This document shows, one piece after another, positions 16,508 through 24,605 of a stretch of 64,000 nucleotides of DNA. The notes beneath the pieces are model-generated. The model did no database searches. It saw nothing but the letters and a program-made list of their open reading frames with translations, and was not told the origin of the DNA. The stretch covers positions 33,230 through 97,229 of the forward strand of contig DASTXR010000056.1 in assembly GCA_035765415.1 (NCBI GenBank), read 5' to 3'. The stretch's first letter is position 1. Each line of letters opens with the position of its first letter. The stretch is from CADEED01 sp035765415 (GTDB lineage Bacteria; Pseudomonadota; Gammaproteobacteria; Steroidobacterales; Steroidobacteraceae). The position numbers and the translations under genes are program-made.

Positions 16508-17920
16508 ATGAAACTCGCCAGGGTCTCCACCAGCCACATCCGCGCCGTCACCGGCACGACGTTCGTTGCCACGCTGAGCTCGCTGTTGTTCGGCTACTGC
16601 ACGGCGGTGATCTCGGGTGTGCTCGGCGCCATCGACCACAACTTCATTGCGCCGCGCGGCATGCACGAGACGGCCGCGAATGCGCTGCTCGGCCTGACCG
16701 TGTGCGCGGCCCTGGGCGGCACGATTCTCGGCGCGCTGCTCGCGCGACGAACCACGGAGTTGTTAGGCCGCAAGCGGCCGATGATCCTCGCCGCGGCGCT
16801 GTTCCTGGTTTCGGCATTCGGCTCGGCGTTCCCGGAGTTCGGGCTTGCGCCCATCGGCGGCATGGGTCCGGACGCGCTCTGGCCGTTCATCGTCTACCGG
16901 GTCATCGGCGGCGTGGCCGTCGGCCTCGCCTCGGTCATCGCGCCGATGTACGTGGCGGAATTCGCGCCGCGCGCGGTGCGCGGCCAGCTCGGGGCGTACC
17001 AGCAGATCGCCATCGCCGGCGGCATCGCCATCGTGCTGTTCGTGAACTGGGGCATTGCCCTGCAGGGCGATGATGTCTGGGTGCTCAACAGCGGTTGGCG
17101 CTACATGATGTTGTCGCTCGCGGTGCCGGCGCTGGCATTCTTCTGGCTGAGCTTCAGCGTGCCGGAATCCCCGAGCTGGCTGGTGAAAAAAGGCCGCGTC
17201 GACAAGGCGCGCCGCGTGCTGTTGCAGTCGGCGGAGGCCGATGAAGTGGAGGGGATGCTCAAGGACCTCGCGAACGTCGGCGCGCAGGAAAAGCCGGCGC
17301 CGCTGCTGGCCTTTGGTGCGCGCGTGGTGATGGTCGGCGTTGCGCTGAGCCTCCTGCAGCAGCTCATGGGCCTCAACGCCATTTCGTACTACGGCCCGCA
17401 GATTCTGCAGCGCATGGGATATCACGTGGACGAGGCGCTGCTCGGCGTGCTCCTCGCGCGCTCGCTCAATCTGCTCGCGACCATGATGGTGGTGCTGATC
17501 GTCGATCGCGTCGGGCGCAAGCCGTTGCTGATCGTGGGTGCCCTGGTCATGGGAACGTCGATGCTGGCTCTGGGTGCGCTGTTCGACACCAGCAATACCG
17601 GCGCGGACGGCCTGGTGGCGATGTGCTGCTACATGATGGGGCTCGGCATGTCATTCGGCCCCATCGTGTGGATCATGATGTCCGAGATCTTTCCAACGGA
17701 GATTCGCGCGCAGGCGATGTCCCTGACCATCGCCGCGCAATGGGCGGCTAACTTCCTCGTCTCGTTCACGTTCCCGGTGGCATTCGCGCACGGCGGATTC
17801 GCGTTCTGGATCTACGGCGCGTTCGGGCTGCTGGCGGCATTCGTGGTGCTGCGCTTCGTGCCCGAGACCAAAGGCGTGGATGGCGTGTGGCGGAAGGAGG
17901 GGGCAGCCCCCGTTTCCTAG
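16508..17920 (+). CDS. MFS sugar porter (XylE/GalP-like proton symporter)
   Basis: A 470-residue sugar-porter-family transporter with 12 predicted helices. Family signatures are GRKRP in the loop after helix 2, VYRVIGGVAVGLASVIAPMYVAEFAP (the PETL-like helix 4-5 segment), PESPSWLVKKGR in the central loop, LQQLMGLNAISYYGPQIL in helix 7, and VPETKG at the C-terminus. It starts 8 bases after the histidine kinase stop, suggesting co-transcription. The last codons and the TAG stop lie inside the left arm of a palindromic repeat (17898-18014), so the tail GAAPVS is repeat-encoded. The specific sugar cannot be read from sequence. Confidence 0.92.
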   Translation: MKLARVSTSHIRAVTGTTFVATLSSLLFGYCTAVISGVLGAIDHNFIAPRGMHETAANALLGLTVCAALGGTILGALLARRTTELLGRKRPMILAAALFLVSAFGSAFPEFGLAPIGGMGPDALWPFIVYRVIGGVAVGLASVIAPMYVAEFAPRAVRGQLGAYQQIAIAGGIAIVLFVNWGIALQGDDVWVLNSGWRYMMLSLAVPALAFFWLSFSVPESPSWLVKKGRVDKARRVLLQSAEADEVEGMLKDLANVGAQEKPAPLLAFGARVVMVGVALSLLQQLMGLNAISYYGPQILQRMGYHVDEALLGVLLARSLNLLATMMVVLIVDRVGRKPLLIVGALVMGTSMLALGALFDTSNTGADGLVAMCCYMMGLGMSFGPIVWIMMSEIFPTEIRAQAMSLTIAAQWAANFLVSFTFPVAFAHGGFAFWIYGAFGLLAAFVVLRFVPETKGVDGVWRKEGAAPVS

Positions 17921-18014
17921 CAAAAGGGGTCAGTCCTCGTTTGCGTCGCGCAAGACTTGCCTCAAGACGACTTGAGGGCTGACCCCTTTTGCTAGGAAAA
18001 GGGGGCTGCCCCCT
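17898..18014. repeat. Palindromic intergenic element, copy 1 (long inverted repeat)
   Basis: Two arms of about 35 bases (17898-17933 and 17979-18014) are near-perfect inverted copies: a ggggctgcccc-type G/C block, then tttcctagcaaaagg, then ggtcag. Between them a 45-base loop carries its own 7-bp hairpin (cctcaag acga cttgagg, 17961-17978). The arms nearly match those at 62059-62142. The element supplies the TAG stop of the MFS gene on one side and the TAG stop of the DUF6624 gene on the other. As RNA it would form a strong hairpin and may terminate both convergent transcripts. Confidence 0.85.
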
Positions 18015-18591
18015 ATATCCACCCCACCGTACGCCGGAACTCCAGCTCCGCCGCGTCGCGTGCGGCCTGTTGCTCCGCGGTGGGTTGCGCATGCGCGCGC
18101 GCCTGCGCCAGCGTCCTGGCCAATGGCGGCAGACCGGCCTGCTGGCGCATGGAATTCACGCGGCTTTCATTTTCGAGAGGATAGGGCTCGAGCCCATTCG
18201 ACCCGACGCGCAGTTGTGTTCCGTAACGCTGTGGACGCCCTTCATATACGCGGATGCGGTCGTCGATGATGGCGAACTGCCAGCGCGGCGCATCGCCGGA
18301 TTCACAGGCGCGGTCGATGAGATCGCGGCACTGGCGCATGAACGGCGGCTCGCTGATGGCGTGCAGCGCGATGCGCCAGGCCGCCTTGGCGCCTTTCTCA
18401 CCGACCAGCGTGATGCCGGGCCAGCCGAACACCGCGATGATCTGCCGCAGCCGGCTTGCGTTGGCGCGATGCACCTCTTCGAGACGCGGGTGATATTTGT
18501 CGTCGAGACCGCCGGAAGCGGTGAGTTCGTTGCGCACGCTCTGGTCGTGCGCCTCCATGTCGAGAAGCGCCTTCTCGAGTGATTCATCCAT
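18013..18591 (-). CDS. DUF6624 domain protein
   Basis: A 192-residue soluble protein without signal or membrane helix. The pattern MDESLEKALLDMEAHDQSVRNEL, then LRQIIAVFGWPGITLVGEKGAKAAWRIALHA, then FAIIDDRIRVYEGRPQRYGTQ matches the DUF6624 family as I know it; the function is unknown. The C-terminal third is Ala/Gln/Arg-rich and helical. The ATG at 18591 has ggggag upstream; a TTG at 18612 would add seven residues. The stop codon is formed by the edge of the palindromic repeat that separates it from the convergent MFS gene. Confidence 0.7.
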   Translation of the reverse strand: MDESLEKALLDMEAHDQSVRNELTASGGLDDKYHPRLEEVHRANASRLRQIIAVFGWPGITLVGEKGAKAAWRIALHAISEPPFMRQCRDLIDRACESGDAPRWQFAIIDDRIRVYEGRPQRYGTQLRVGSNGLEPYPLENESRVNSMRQQAGLPPLARTLAQARAHAQPTAEQQAARDAAELEFRRTVGWI

Positions 18592-18672
18592 GCCCTGTCT
18601 AACTCCCCTCAACGAGCGTCGTCGTTAATATAGACGCTTATCCGTCGTGAAAACAGCGAAACGCGGGCACGC

Positions 18673-18703
18673 AAAACCCGCGCGGCTGCGAACGCCGCGC
18701 GGG
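18673..18703 (-). terminator. Rho-independent terminator after the EF-hand gene
   Basis: A perfect 9-bp stem (cccgcgcgg / ccgcgcggg) around a 9-base loop. On the minus strand it is followed directly by ttttgcg. It lies 20 bases beyond the stop of the EF-hand gene and upstream of DUF6624, so the two minus-strand genes are probably separate transcripts. Confidence 0.75.
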
Positions 18704-18723
18704 ACGGAGCACTCGCCTTCCAA

Positions 18724-18990
18724 CTACTGTTGCCGCTCCGTGCGCTTGTCGAACTCTTCGTTGTCGAGATAGCCGTCACCATTCCTGTCGGTGGTGGAAA
18801 AGGTCTCGACCAGCTTGGGGTCTGCGGACGCTTCTGGCATCGAGATGCGCCCGTCCTTGTTGGAATCGAGCGCATCGAACGAGCCGCTCTGGCCGGCGGG
18901 AACGGCCGGCTGGGTCTTTTCGCCCTCTGCGGCGACACCCGCAAGCGGGATCAGCGCGATCGCGGCCGCTATGAACAGTTTGGGGGTCAT
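18724..18990 (-). CDS. Small exported EF-hand calcium-binding protein
   Basis: An 88-residue protein with signal peptide MTPKLFIAAAIALIPLAGVAA and two canonical EF-hand loops, DSNKDGRISMPEA and DRNGDGYLDNEEF, each with Asp at positions 1, 3 and 5 and an acidic residue at 12. Likely a periplasmic or secreted calcium-binding protein; partner unknown. The start at 18990 has aggag at ideal distance. It is divergent from the NhaP-type antiporter gene and has its own terminator. Confidence 0.88.
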   Translation of the reverse strand: MTPKLFIAAAIALIPLAGVAAEGEKTQPAVPAGQSGSFDALDSNKDGRISMPEASADPKLVETFSTTDRNGDGYLDNEEFDKRTERQQ

Positions 18991-19340
18991 TGCGAGTTCT
19001 CCTGTTGCTGCTCGGTGACTTCTCACCCGTACGTGAAGATGCACTCCGTGTGCCAGTTCGCGAGTGGATGTTGGCTATCAACCACTTGCGCCGCGATCCA
19101 CAGGTTGCGCCGTCGAACCCGGCGCTGCAATTGATGGTGCGTGGCGACAACCCTTGCGCCAGGCGACGGCGGATGGCGACAGTGGATCACAATCTAACTA
19201 CAAACAGGCACTTGCGGGTCGGCGATCGGTGACAGGCGCCGGGCGCGCGGAATGTGCTGACGCCCGGCCGCTGTGCTGTCTGACGCGGATGTCAGAGCAG
19301 TCCTGAGGCGGCGACCGCCCACAACTCGCATGGTGCGCAG
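18991..19340. other. Divergent intergenic region without a recognisable gene
   Basis: This 350-base stretch separates the minus-strand EF-hand gene from the plus-strand antiporter gene. It contains no supported coding frame. The only items of note are the ribosome-binding site of the EF-hand gene (aggag near 19000) and one copy of ctaactac at 19194. No clear -35/-10 pair or long palindrome was found. Confidence 0.5.
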
Positions 19341-20621
19341 ATGGCCGCATTCTGGTTCGTGCTCGTGGGCGCATTGCTGGTGGCGATTGCGCTGCTCGGG
19401 CGGTTTCTCGATCGCCTGCCGGTGAGCCCGGCCATGATCTACCTGGTCGTCGGCTTCCTGCTCGGACCGGCGGTTTTCGATGTTCTCGAGCTGCACCCGC
19501 TGCGCGAGCTTACGCTGCTCGAGACCATCACCGAGATCGCGCTGCTGATCGCACTCTTCACCGTGGGCATCAAGATGCGCGTGCCGATCGGCGACTGGCG
19601 CTGGAGCCTGCCGCTGCGGCTGGCGACCATCTCGATGGTGCTGACGATTCTCGGCGTGGCCATCGTGGCCGTGGTGCTGCTCGATTTCGACTGGCGCCTG
19701 GCGCTGGTGCTCGGCGCAGTGCTTGCGCCCACGGACCCGGTGCTGGCGTCGGATGTCCAGCTACGCAGCGCGCAGGATCGCGACAGCCTGCGATTCGGAC
19801 TCACGGGCGAGGGCGGCCTCAATGACGGCACCGCGTTTCCGTTCGTGTTGTTAGGCCTGGGGCTGATGGGCCTGCACGAAATCGGCGTGGGGGCCTGGCG
19901 GTGGTTTGCCGTGGATCTCATCTGGGGAACCGTCGGCGGCCTCGGGATCGGGTTTCTGGTCGGCACCACGCTCGCACGCGGCGTGCGCCTGCTGCGCGCG
20001 TGGCGGCGCGATGCGGTGATCTTCGACGAGTTCCTGCTGCTCGGGGTGATCGCGCTGAGTTACGGCGTGGCGCTGGCGATTCATGCGCTCGGGTTTCTCG
20101 CGGTGTTCGCCGCGGGCCTGGCGCTGCGCCGCGCCGACGACATTCACGCCCACTCGAGCAACACCGCCGACAAGCCGCCGCTGACGCCGAGCCTGCTCAA
20201 CGTCAACGAGCAGCTGGAACGCATCGTCGAGGTGGCCGTGGTGCTGCTCGTGGGCGCGATGATCTCCACGGGCTACTGGTCACCCGCGGGCCTGCTGCTG
20301 GCGGCCATCCTGTTCGTGGCGATCCGCCCGCTGTCGGTGTGGATAGGCGTGCGCGGCGCCGATGTCGGCAGCGCGCCGCGACGCCTGCTCGCTTGGTTCG
20401 GCATACGCGGCATCGGCTCGGTGTATTACGCGGCGTTCTTCGCCGGTTACGAACTGCGTGATGTCGTCGCCGAACAGTTGCTGTCGGTGACGTTCACCGT
20501 GGTCGCAGCGTCCATCGTCCTGCACGGCATCTCGGCCACGCCGCTCATGGAGATCTATCAGGCGCGGCGCGGGCGACGCCCGCGTGGCGCGCCGGCGGCC
20601 GCGTTGTCGGACAAAAGATGA
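19341..20621 (+). CDS. CPA1-family cation/proton antiporter (NhaP-like)
   Basis: A 426-residue membrane protein with about 12 helices, of the Na+(K+)/H+ antiporter CPA1 group. The ion-binding core motifs are visible: LAPTDPVLASDVQ (about residue 130) and GEGGLNDGTAFPFVLLGL (about residue 157), where the Thr-Asp and Asn-Asp pairs are the CPA1 signature. A further conserved segment, AWFGIRGIGSVYYAAFFAG, lies near residue 350. It opens the envelope-stress island, followed by CsbD 74 bases later. A role in pH or salt homeostasis follows from the family. Confidence 0.92.
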   Translation: MAAFWFVLVGALLVAIALLGRFLDRLPVSPAMIYLVVGFLLGPAVFDVLELHPLRELTLLETITEIALLIALFTVGIKMRVPIGDWRWSLPLRLATISMVLTILGVAIVAVVLLDFDWRLALVLGAVLAPTDPVLASDVQLRSAQDRDSLRFGLTGEGGLNDGTAFPFVLLGLGLMGLHEIGVGAWRWFAVDLIWGTVGGLGIGFLVGTTLARGVRLLRAWRRDAVIFDEFLLLGVIALSYGVALAIHALGFLAVFAAGLALRRADDIHAHSSNTADKPPLTPSLLNVNEQLERIVEVAVVLLVGAMISTGYWSPAGLLLAAILFVAIRPLSVWIGVRGADVGSAPRRLLAWFGIRGIGSVYYAAFFAGYELRDVVAEQLLSVTFTVVAASIVLHGISATPLMEIYQARRGRRPRGAPAAALSDKR

Positions 20622-20695
20622 CACCCGCGACGCCAGGTTCCCACGACATAGCCGGCAAGGGCCGCTTCGCGCAATGCGGCAACGATTCCAGAATT

Positions 20696-20974
20696 ATGTC
20701 CATGAACTGGGATCGCATATCGGGCAACTGGACGCAGTGGAAAGGCCGCGTCCGGGAACGCTGGGGCAAGCTGACCGACGATCAGCTCGACGTGGTCGCC
20801 GGGCGGCGCGATCAACTCGCCGGTCACATCCAGGAAATCTACGGCCTCTCGAAAGATGAGACCGAGCGGCAGCTGAACAATTGGCAACGCAATCTCGCGG
20901 TCGACTACGACGAGGGCGATCTCGTCGTCGATGACGACGAATCCAATTCCACCGAAATGAACGGACGGGGGTGA
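20696..20974 (+). CDS. CsbD-like (YjbJ family) stress protein
   Basis: A 92-residue hydrophilic protein of the CsbD family, whose members are induced by general stress; the biochemical function is unknown. The signature MNWDRISGNWTQWKGRVRERWGKLTDDQ is followed by DVVAGRRDQLAGHIQEIYGLSKDETERQLNNW. The tail is acidic (DYDEGDLVVDDDES), longer than in E. coli YjbJ. ATGs at 20696 and 20702 are both possible starts. It lies 3 bases before the DUF4398 lipoprotein gene. Confidence 0.9.
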   Translation: MSMNWDRISGNWTQWKGRVRERWGKLTDDQLDVVAGRRDQLAGHIQEIYGLSKDETERQLNNWQRNLAVDYDEGDLVVDDDESNSTEMNGRG

Positions 20975-20977
20975 GCC

Positions 20978-21388
20978 ATGATTACCATGAGCGGAATTCG
21001 CAACGCATTCTGGTGCGCCATCGCGTTTGGCATCGTGGCCTGCGCCTCGACGCCGCCACCGGTGGAGAAACTCGCGGTCGCCAAGAGCTCGATCGAGCGC
21101 GCGGAACAGGCGCAGGCGGCGCAGTTCGCGCAGGTCGAGCTCAACAGCGCGCGCAACAAGTACGCCGCGGCGCAAGCGGCCGCGGACAAACATGACGCTG
21201 ACGTGGCGGCGCGACTGGCCGACCAGGCCGACGTCGACGCGCAGCTCGCGGAATCCACCGCGCGCGCCAAGCAGCAGGAACAGCTCGTCACCGAGATGGA
21301 CGCGTCGCTGCGCGATCTGCGCAACGAGACGCTGCGTCGTGATGGCTCCGGCACGGCGACGCCGCAACCCGCCCCGCAACCTCAATAA
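20978..21388 (+). CDS. DUF4398 helical lipoprotein
   Basis: A 136-residue protein with a lipoprotein signal (IAFGIVACAS, lipid Cys at about residue 22). The rest is helical and Ala/Gln/Glu-rich: KLAVAKSSIERAEQAQAAQFAQVELNSARNKYAAAQAAADKHD, the DUF4398 pattern. The tail is Pro/Gln-rich. It forms a pair with the following OmpA-like lipoprotein, which carries a similar helical N-terminal region. The cellular role is unknown; a periplasmic spacer attached to the outer membrane is plausible. Confidence 0.82.
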   Translation: MITMSGIRNAFWCAIAFGIVACASTPPPVEKLAVAKSSIERAEQAQAAQFAQVELNSARNKYAAAQAAADKHDADVAARLADQADVDAQLAESTARAKQQEQLVTEMDASLRDLRNETLRRDGSGTATPQPAPQPQ

Positions 21389-21398
21389 GGAGAGACAC

Positions 21399-22295
21399 AT
21401 GAAGCGCACTACCCATCTGGTCGCCGCGGCCGTGGCTTCTGCCTTGTTAGGCCTCACCGCCTGCGAAACCACCACGCCCGATTCCTCGGCCCTGCTCGAG
21501 CAGGCGCGCAGCGCGGTCGCGCAGGCCGAAGCCGATCCGAACGTCACCAAGTTCGCGCCCACCGAGCTCGACCGCGCGCGCAAACTACTGGTCAATGCCG
21601 AGGGCGCCGCGAAGGAGAAGGGCGCGAAGGACAAGGGCGCGTCGCACTACGCCTACCTCACCACGCAGATGGCGCGCATCGCGCAGCAGCGTGCGCAGGA
21701 GCAGGTCGCGACCGCCCGCATCAAGTCGGGTGAGATCGAGCGCCAGAAGATCCTGCTGACGGCGCGCGAGAACGAAGCCGACAAGGCCGTCGCCGACGCC
21801 AACGCCGCACGCGCTGACGCGGAAAACGCGAAAGCCAACGCGCAGAGCGCGCAGGCCGAATCGCAGCGGCTCGCCGCGCAACTGGAAAACATGCAGGCCT
21901 CGCAGACTTCGCGTGGCATCGTGCTCACGCTCGATGACGTCCTGTTCGACACTGGCAAGGCGCAGTTGAAATCGGGCGCCGAGCGGTCCATCGACCAGAT
22001 CGCCGCGTTCCTCAACGACAATCCCGAGCGTCGCGTGCAGGTGGAAGGATTCACGGACAGCCAGGGCACGAACGACTACAACCTCGAGTTGTCGCAGAGC
22101 CGCGCGGACGCGGTGGCCATGGCCATCATCCAGCGCGGCATCGATGCGCAGCGCGTGCGCGCGTTGGGGTTTGGTGAGGAATATCCGGTGGCCAGCAATG
22201 ACAGTTCCGGAAGCCGCCAGATGAACCGCCGCGTGGAGATCATTGTCTCGAATGGCGATGCCGCCATCCCGGGCCGCACGGCCGGAGCTCCGTGA
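21399..22295 (+). CDS. OmpA-domain lipoprotein with DUF4398-like helical region
   Basis: A 298-residue envelope protein. The signal ends in LLGLTAC (lipid Cys at about 23). Residues 30-170 form a helical, Ala/Glu-rich DUF4398-type region (EQARSAVAQAEADPNVTKFAPTELDRARKLL). The C-terminal OmpA domain (about 175-290) has VLTLDDVLFDTGKAQLKSGAE, VEGFTDSQGTNDYNLELSQ and MNRRVEIIVSN, including the peptidoglycan-binding Asp and Arg. It probably links outer membrane to peptidoglycan. The stop overlaps the GTG start of the sigma-54 activator by 3 bases, an unusual coupling of a structural protein to a regulator. Confidence 0.9.
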   Translation: MKRTTHLVAAAVASALLGLTACETTTPDSSALLEQARSAVAQAEADPNVTKFAPTELDRARKLLVNAEGAAKEKGAKDKGASHYAYLTTQMARIAQQRAQEQVATARIKSGEIERQKILLTARENEADKAVADANAARADAENAKANAQSAQAESQRLAAQLENMQASQTSRGIVLTLDDVLFDTGKAQLKSGAERSIDQIAAFLNDNPERRVQVEGFTDSQGTNDYNLELSQSRADAVAMAIIQRGIDAQRVRALGFGEEYPVASNDSSGSRQMNRRVEIIVSNGDAAIPGRTAGAP

Positions 22296-23329
22296 ACGGC
22301 GAGTTCCTACCAGGGGACAGCGCGGGATTGACGCCCAACGGGCGCACCCCGCGCGACGCGCTGGACGAATGCGCCCTGCGCCTCATCGGCAATTCGCCGG
22401 GCATGCTGAAGGTGCGCGAGCTGATCTCGCGCGTGGCGCCCACGGATTCCACGGTGCTCATCTGCGGCGAAAGCGGCAGCGGCAAGGAGTGCGTCGCCGA
22501 ATCCGTGCATGCCATGAGCCCGAGGGCGGCAAAGCCCTTCATCGCGCTCAATTGCGCTGCGATTCCGGCGACGCTCATCGAGGCCGAGTTGTTCGGTCAC
22601 GAACGCGGCAATTTCACCGGCCCGCTGCGCACGCGCGAAGGTGTCTTCGAGCGTGCGCATGGCGGAACGCTGCTGCTCGACGAGATCACGGAAATGCCGC
22701 TCGACCTGCAGTCGCGCCTGCTGCGGGTGCTCGAAACCAAGCAATTGAACCGCGTTGGCGGCTCGGCCGATCTGCCGGTGGACGTCCGGGTCATCGCCTC
22801 CACGAATCGGGCGCCGGCGCGCGCGTTCGAAGAGGGCCGCCTGCGCGAAGACATCTATTACCGCCTGGCCGTGGTCACCATCGAGCTGCCGCCGCTGCGC
22901 GAGCGCGGGGACGACATCCTGGTGCTCGCGGAATTCTTCCTGGGCGAGCTGAACCTGCGCAACGGCACGCGAAAACGGCTGTCCGAGGAGCTGCGCACGC
23001 AGTTCCTGCGCCATCGCTGGCCCGGCAACGTGCGCGAATTGCGCAATGCGGTGGAGCGGGCGTACATCCTGTGCGACGGGGAACTGAACCTCAGCGAGCA
23101 GGACATGCCCACGCTGCGCGGCCCAGACGGCGCGCGCGTGGAGGGCGACGGGATCCGCGTGGCCATCGGCACCACGCTCGACGAGATCGAGCGCACCGCG
23201 ATTCTAGCTACCCTTAGGCATTTCGATGGCGACAAACGTCGCGCGGCGGACGTGCTCGGGTGTAGCCTCAAGACGCTGTACAACAAGCTGCACGCGTATC
23301 AACGTGCGCGGCAGGCCGGAATGAACTAA
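22292..23329 (+). CDS. Sigma-54-dependent transcription activator lacking a receiver domain
   Basis: A 345-residue enhancer-binding protein made of a short N-terminus, AAA+ domain and Fis-type helix-turn-helix. Walker A is GESGSGKE (59-66), the sigma-54 contact loop is GNFTG (106-110) in place of the usual GAFTG, Walker B is GTLLLDE (125-131), and the arginine-finger region is GRLREDIYYRLAV. The C-terminal HTH reads KRRAADVLGCSLKTLYNKLHAY. With no receiver, GAF or PAS domain it would be constitutive or controlled by a partner protein, as for PspF. It is coupled to the OmpA-like gene and sits among stress genes that may be its targets (inference). Confidence 0.9.
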   Translation: MNGEFLPGDSAGLTPNGRTPRDALDECALRLIGNSPGMLKVRELISRVAPTDSTVLICGESGSGKECVAESVHAMSPRAAKPFIALNCAAIPATLIEAELFGHERGNFTGPLRTREGVFERAHGGTLLLDEITEMPLDLQSRLLRVLETKQLNRVGGSADLPVDVRVIASTNRAPARAFEEGRLREDIYYRLAVVTIELPPLRERGDDILVLAEFFLGELNLRNGTRKRLSEELRTQFLRHRWPGNVRELRNAVERAYILCDGELNLSEQDMPTLRGPDGARVEGDGIRVAIGTTLDEIERTAILATLRHFDGDKRRAADVLGCSLKTLYNKLHAYQRARQAGMN

Positions 23330-23375
23330 CAATATTGAACGACAAGCGCGTTATCGCGCGCAAAAGGAGAGAGCG

Positions 23376-23645
23376 ATGGGAATCATTCTGTGGTTGGTGA
23401 TCGGTGGCGTGGTGGGCTGGCTCGCCAGCATCGTGATGAAGCGAGATGGCAGCCAGGGCATTTTCCTGAACATCGTGGTGGGCATCGTCGGCGCGATGCT
23501 CGGTGGATGGTTGCTGGGCCCCATGCTCGGCGCACCCTCCATCAATTCCGGAGTCATCAGCATAGGCAGTCTGCTGGTGTCGTTCCTCGGCGCCGTGATC
23601 CTGCTTGCCATCGTCAATCTGATCTCGCGCAATCGCGTTCGCTGA
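23376..23645 (+). CDS. GlsB/YeaQ/YmgE family small membrane protein
   Basis: An 89-residue protein of the transglycosylase-associated GlsB/YeaQ family with three hydrophobic segments: MGIILWLVIGGVVGWLASIVM, GIFLNIVVGIVGAMLGGWLLG and SLLVSFLGAVILLAIVNLI. The Gly-rich GGVVGWLAS and NIVVGIVGAMLGG motifs are diagnostic. Members are often stress-induced; no enzymatic activity is established. An aaaggagag element precedes the ATG, and a short gcgcg/cgcgc hairpin lies in the leader. Confidence 0.9.
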   Translation: MGIILWLVIGGVVGWLASIVMKRDGSQGIFLNIVVGIVGAMLGGWLLGPMLGAPSINSGVISIGSLLVSFLGAVILLAIVNLISRNRVR

Positions 23646-23675
23646 GTGCATGTCCCGCGGCGTGAGTGAGAGTGC

Positions 23676-24215
23676 TTGATCGCGGACCTCTTCGAAGTCC
23701 ACGTTCCGGTGCTCGAGCTCATGCTGCGCGGCACGCTCGTCTACTGGCTGCTGTTCCTGATATTCCGTTTCCTGCTGCGCCGTGACGTCGGCGCGGTGGG
23801 CATCGCCGACATCCTGCTGCTGGTCATCGTCGCCGACGCGGCCCAGAACGCGATGTCCGGCGGCTACGACACCTTCGCCGAAGGCGCCATCCTCGTGTCG
23901 ACCATCGTCGCGTGGAACTGGCTGCTCGATGTACTCGCGTTCCGCTTCGCGGTGGTGCGCAGATTCGCATCGCCGGGCAGGCTCACGCTCATCAAACAAG
24001 GTGTGCCGCAGCGGCGGAACCTGCGGCGCGAATTCATCACCATGGAAGAGCTGTTCGAAAAGCTGCGCGAGCAGGGCGTCGAGAAGCTCTCCGAGGTGAA
24101 GGTCGCCTATCTCGAGGGCGACGGGCAGATCAGCGTGATCCGCAGCTCTGCGTCGTCAACGCCAGCACCTGGGAATCCGGCAGCCAATCTTCCGGGAGGG
24201 CGACCTGCGGCATGA
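23676..24215 (+). CDS. DUF421 (YetF-like) membrane protein
   Basis: A 179-residue protein with N-terminal helices (MLRGTLVYWLLFLIFRFLLRR, GIADILLLVIVADAAQNAMSG, AILVSTIVAWNWLLDVLAFRF) and a cytoplasmic DUF421 domain: LIKQGVPQRRNLRREFITMEELFEKLREQGV and VKVAYLEGDGQISVIR. The family includes the sporulation/membrane proteins YetF and YrbG-like; function is unclear. The likely start is TTG at 23676; no stronger start is visible. The 3' 86 bases overlap a minus-strand gene. Confidence 0.8.
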   Translation: MIADLFEVHVPVLELMLRGTLVYWLLFLIFRFLLRRDVGAVGIADILLLVIVADAAQNAMSGGYDTFAEGAILVSTIVAWNWLLDVLAFRFAVVRRFASPGRLTLIKQGVPQRRNLRREFITMEELFEKLREQGVEKLSEVKVAYLEGDGQISVIRSSASSTPAPGNPAANLPGGRPAA

Positions 24216-24477
24216 CTCCGCGAGCGTCGAATGACAGCTCACCGGTGTCCGGATTCCATTCGAAGGTAGTTCTGCCGGCCGAGGCCAGGTCGGCCACCGT
24301 GACCACGGCTTCGCCGGCACAGCCTGTTTGCCGGGCGGGCGCAACCAGCTCCAGCAACTCCGGGGCGACCCACATGGCGCCCGTGCCGTCCTCGCCCACG
24401 CGGCCGGCATCCGCGGCCATCAACAGGCCGAGAAGCGTCAATGAAACGAGAGTGACCGGTCGATTCCCTGAATTCAC
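24130..24477 (-). CDS. Hypothetical exported protein overlapping the DUF421 gene end
   Basis: A 115-residue frame with a plausible signal peptide (RPVTLVSLTLLGLLMAADAG). The mature part contains two Cys (QTGCAGEAV and TTQSCGSR) and a beta-rich stretch TTFEWNPDTGELSFDARG. I recognise no family. It is convergent with DUF421 and overlaps it by 86 bases, which weakens the call; the signal peptide and ordinary residue composition support it. An internal or shadow frame cannot be excluded. Confidence 0.45.
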   Translation of the reverse strand: MNSGNRPVTLVSLTLLGLLMAADAGRVGEDGTGAMWVAPELLELVAPARQTGCAGEAVVTVADLASAGRTTFEWNPDTGELSFDARGVMPQVALPEDWLPDSQVLALTTQSCGSR

Positions 24478-24605
24478 GTCCCGAGCATGCGTTCAGCGAG
24501 CGGTGCTGCCGTTCGGACCGCAGGGGTGGACCGTGTAGGAGAATGCCCCGTGCGCGGACGGGACGACTTACGCTAATTTGCTCGCCCCGCGCGAAAGAAA
24601 GGGTC

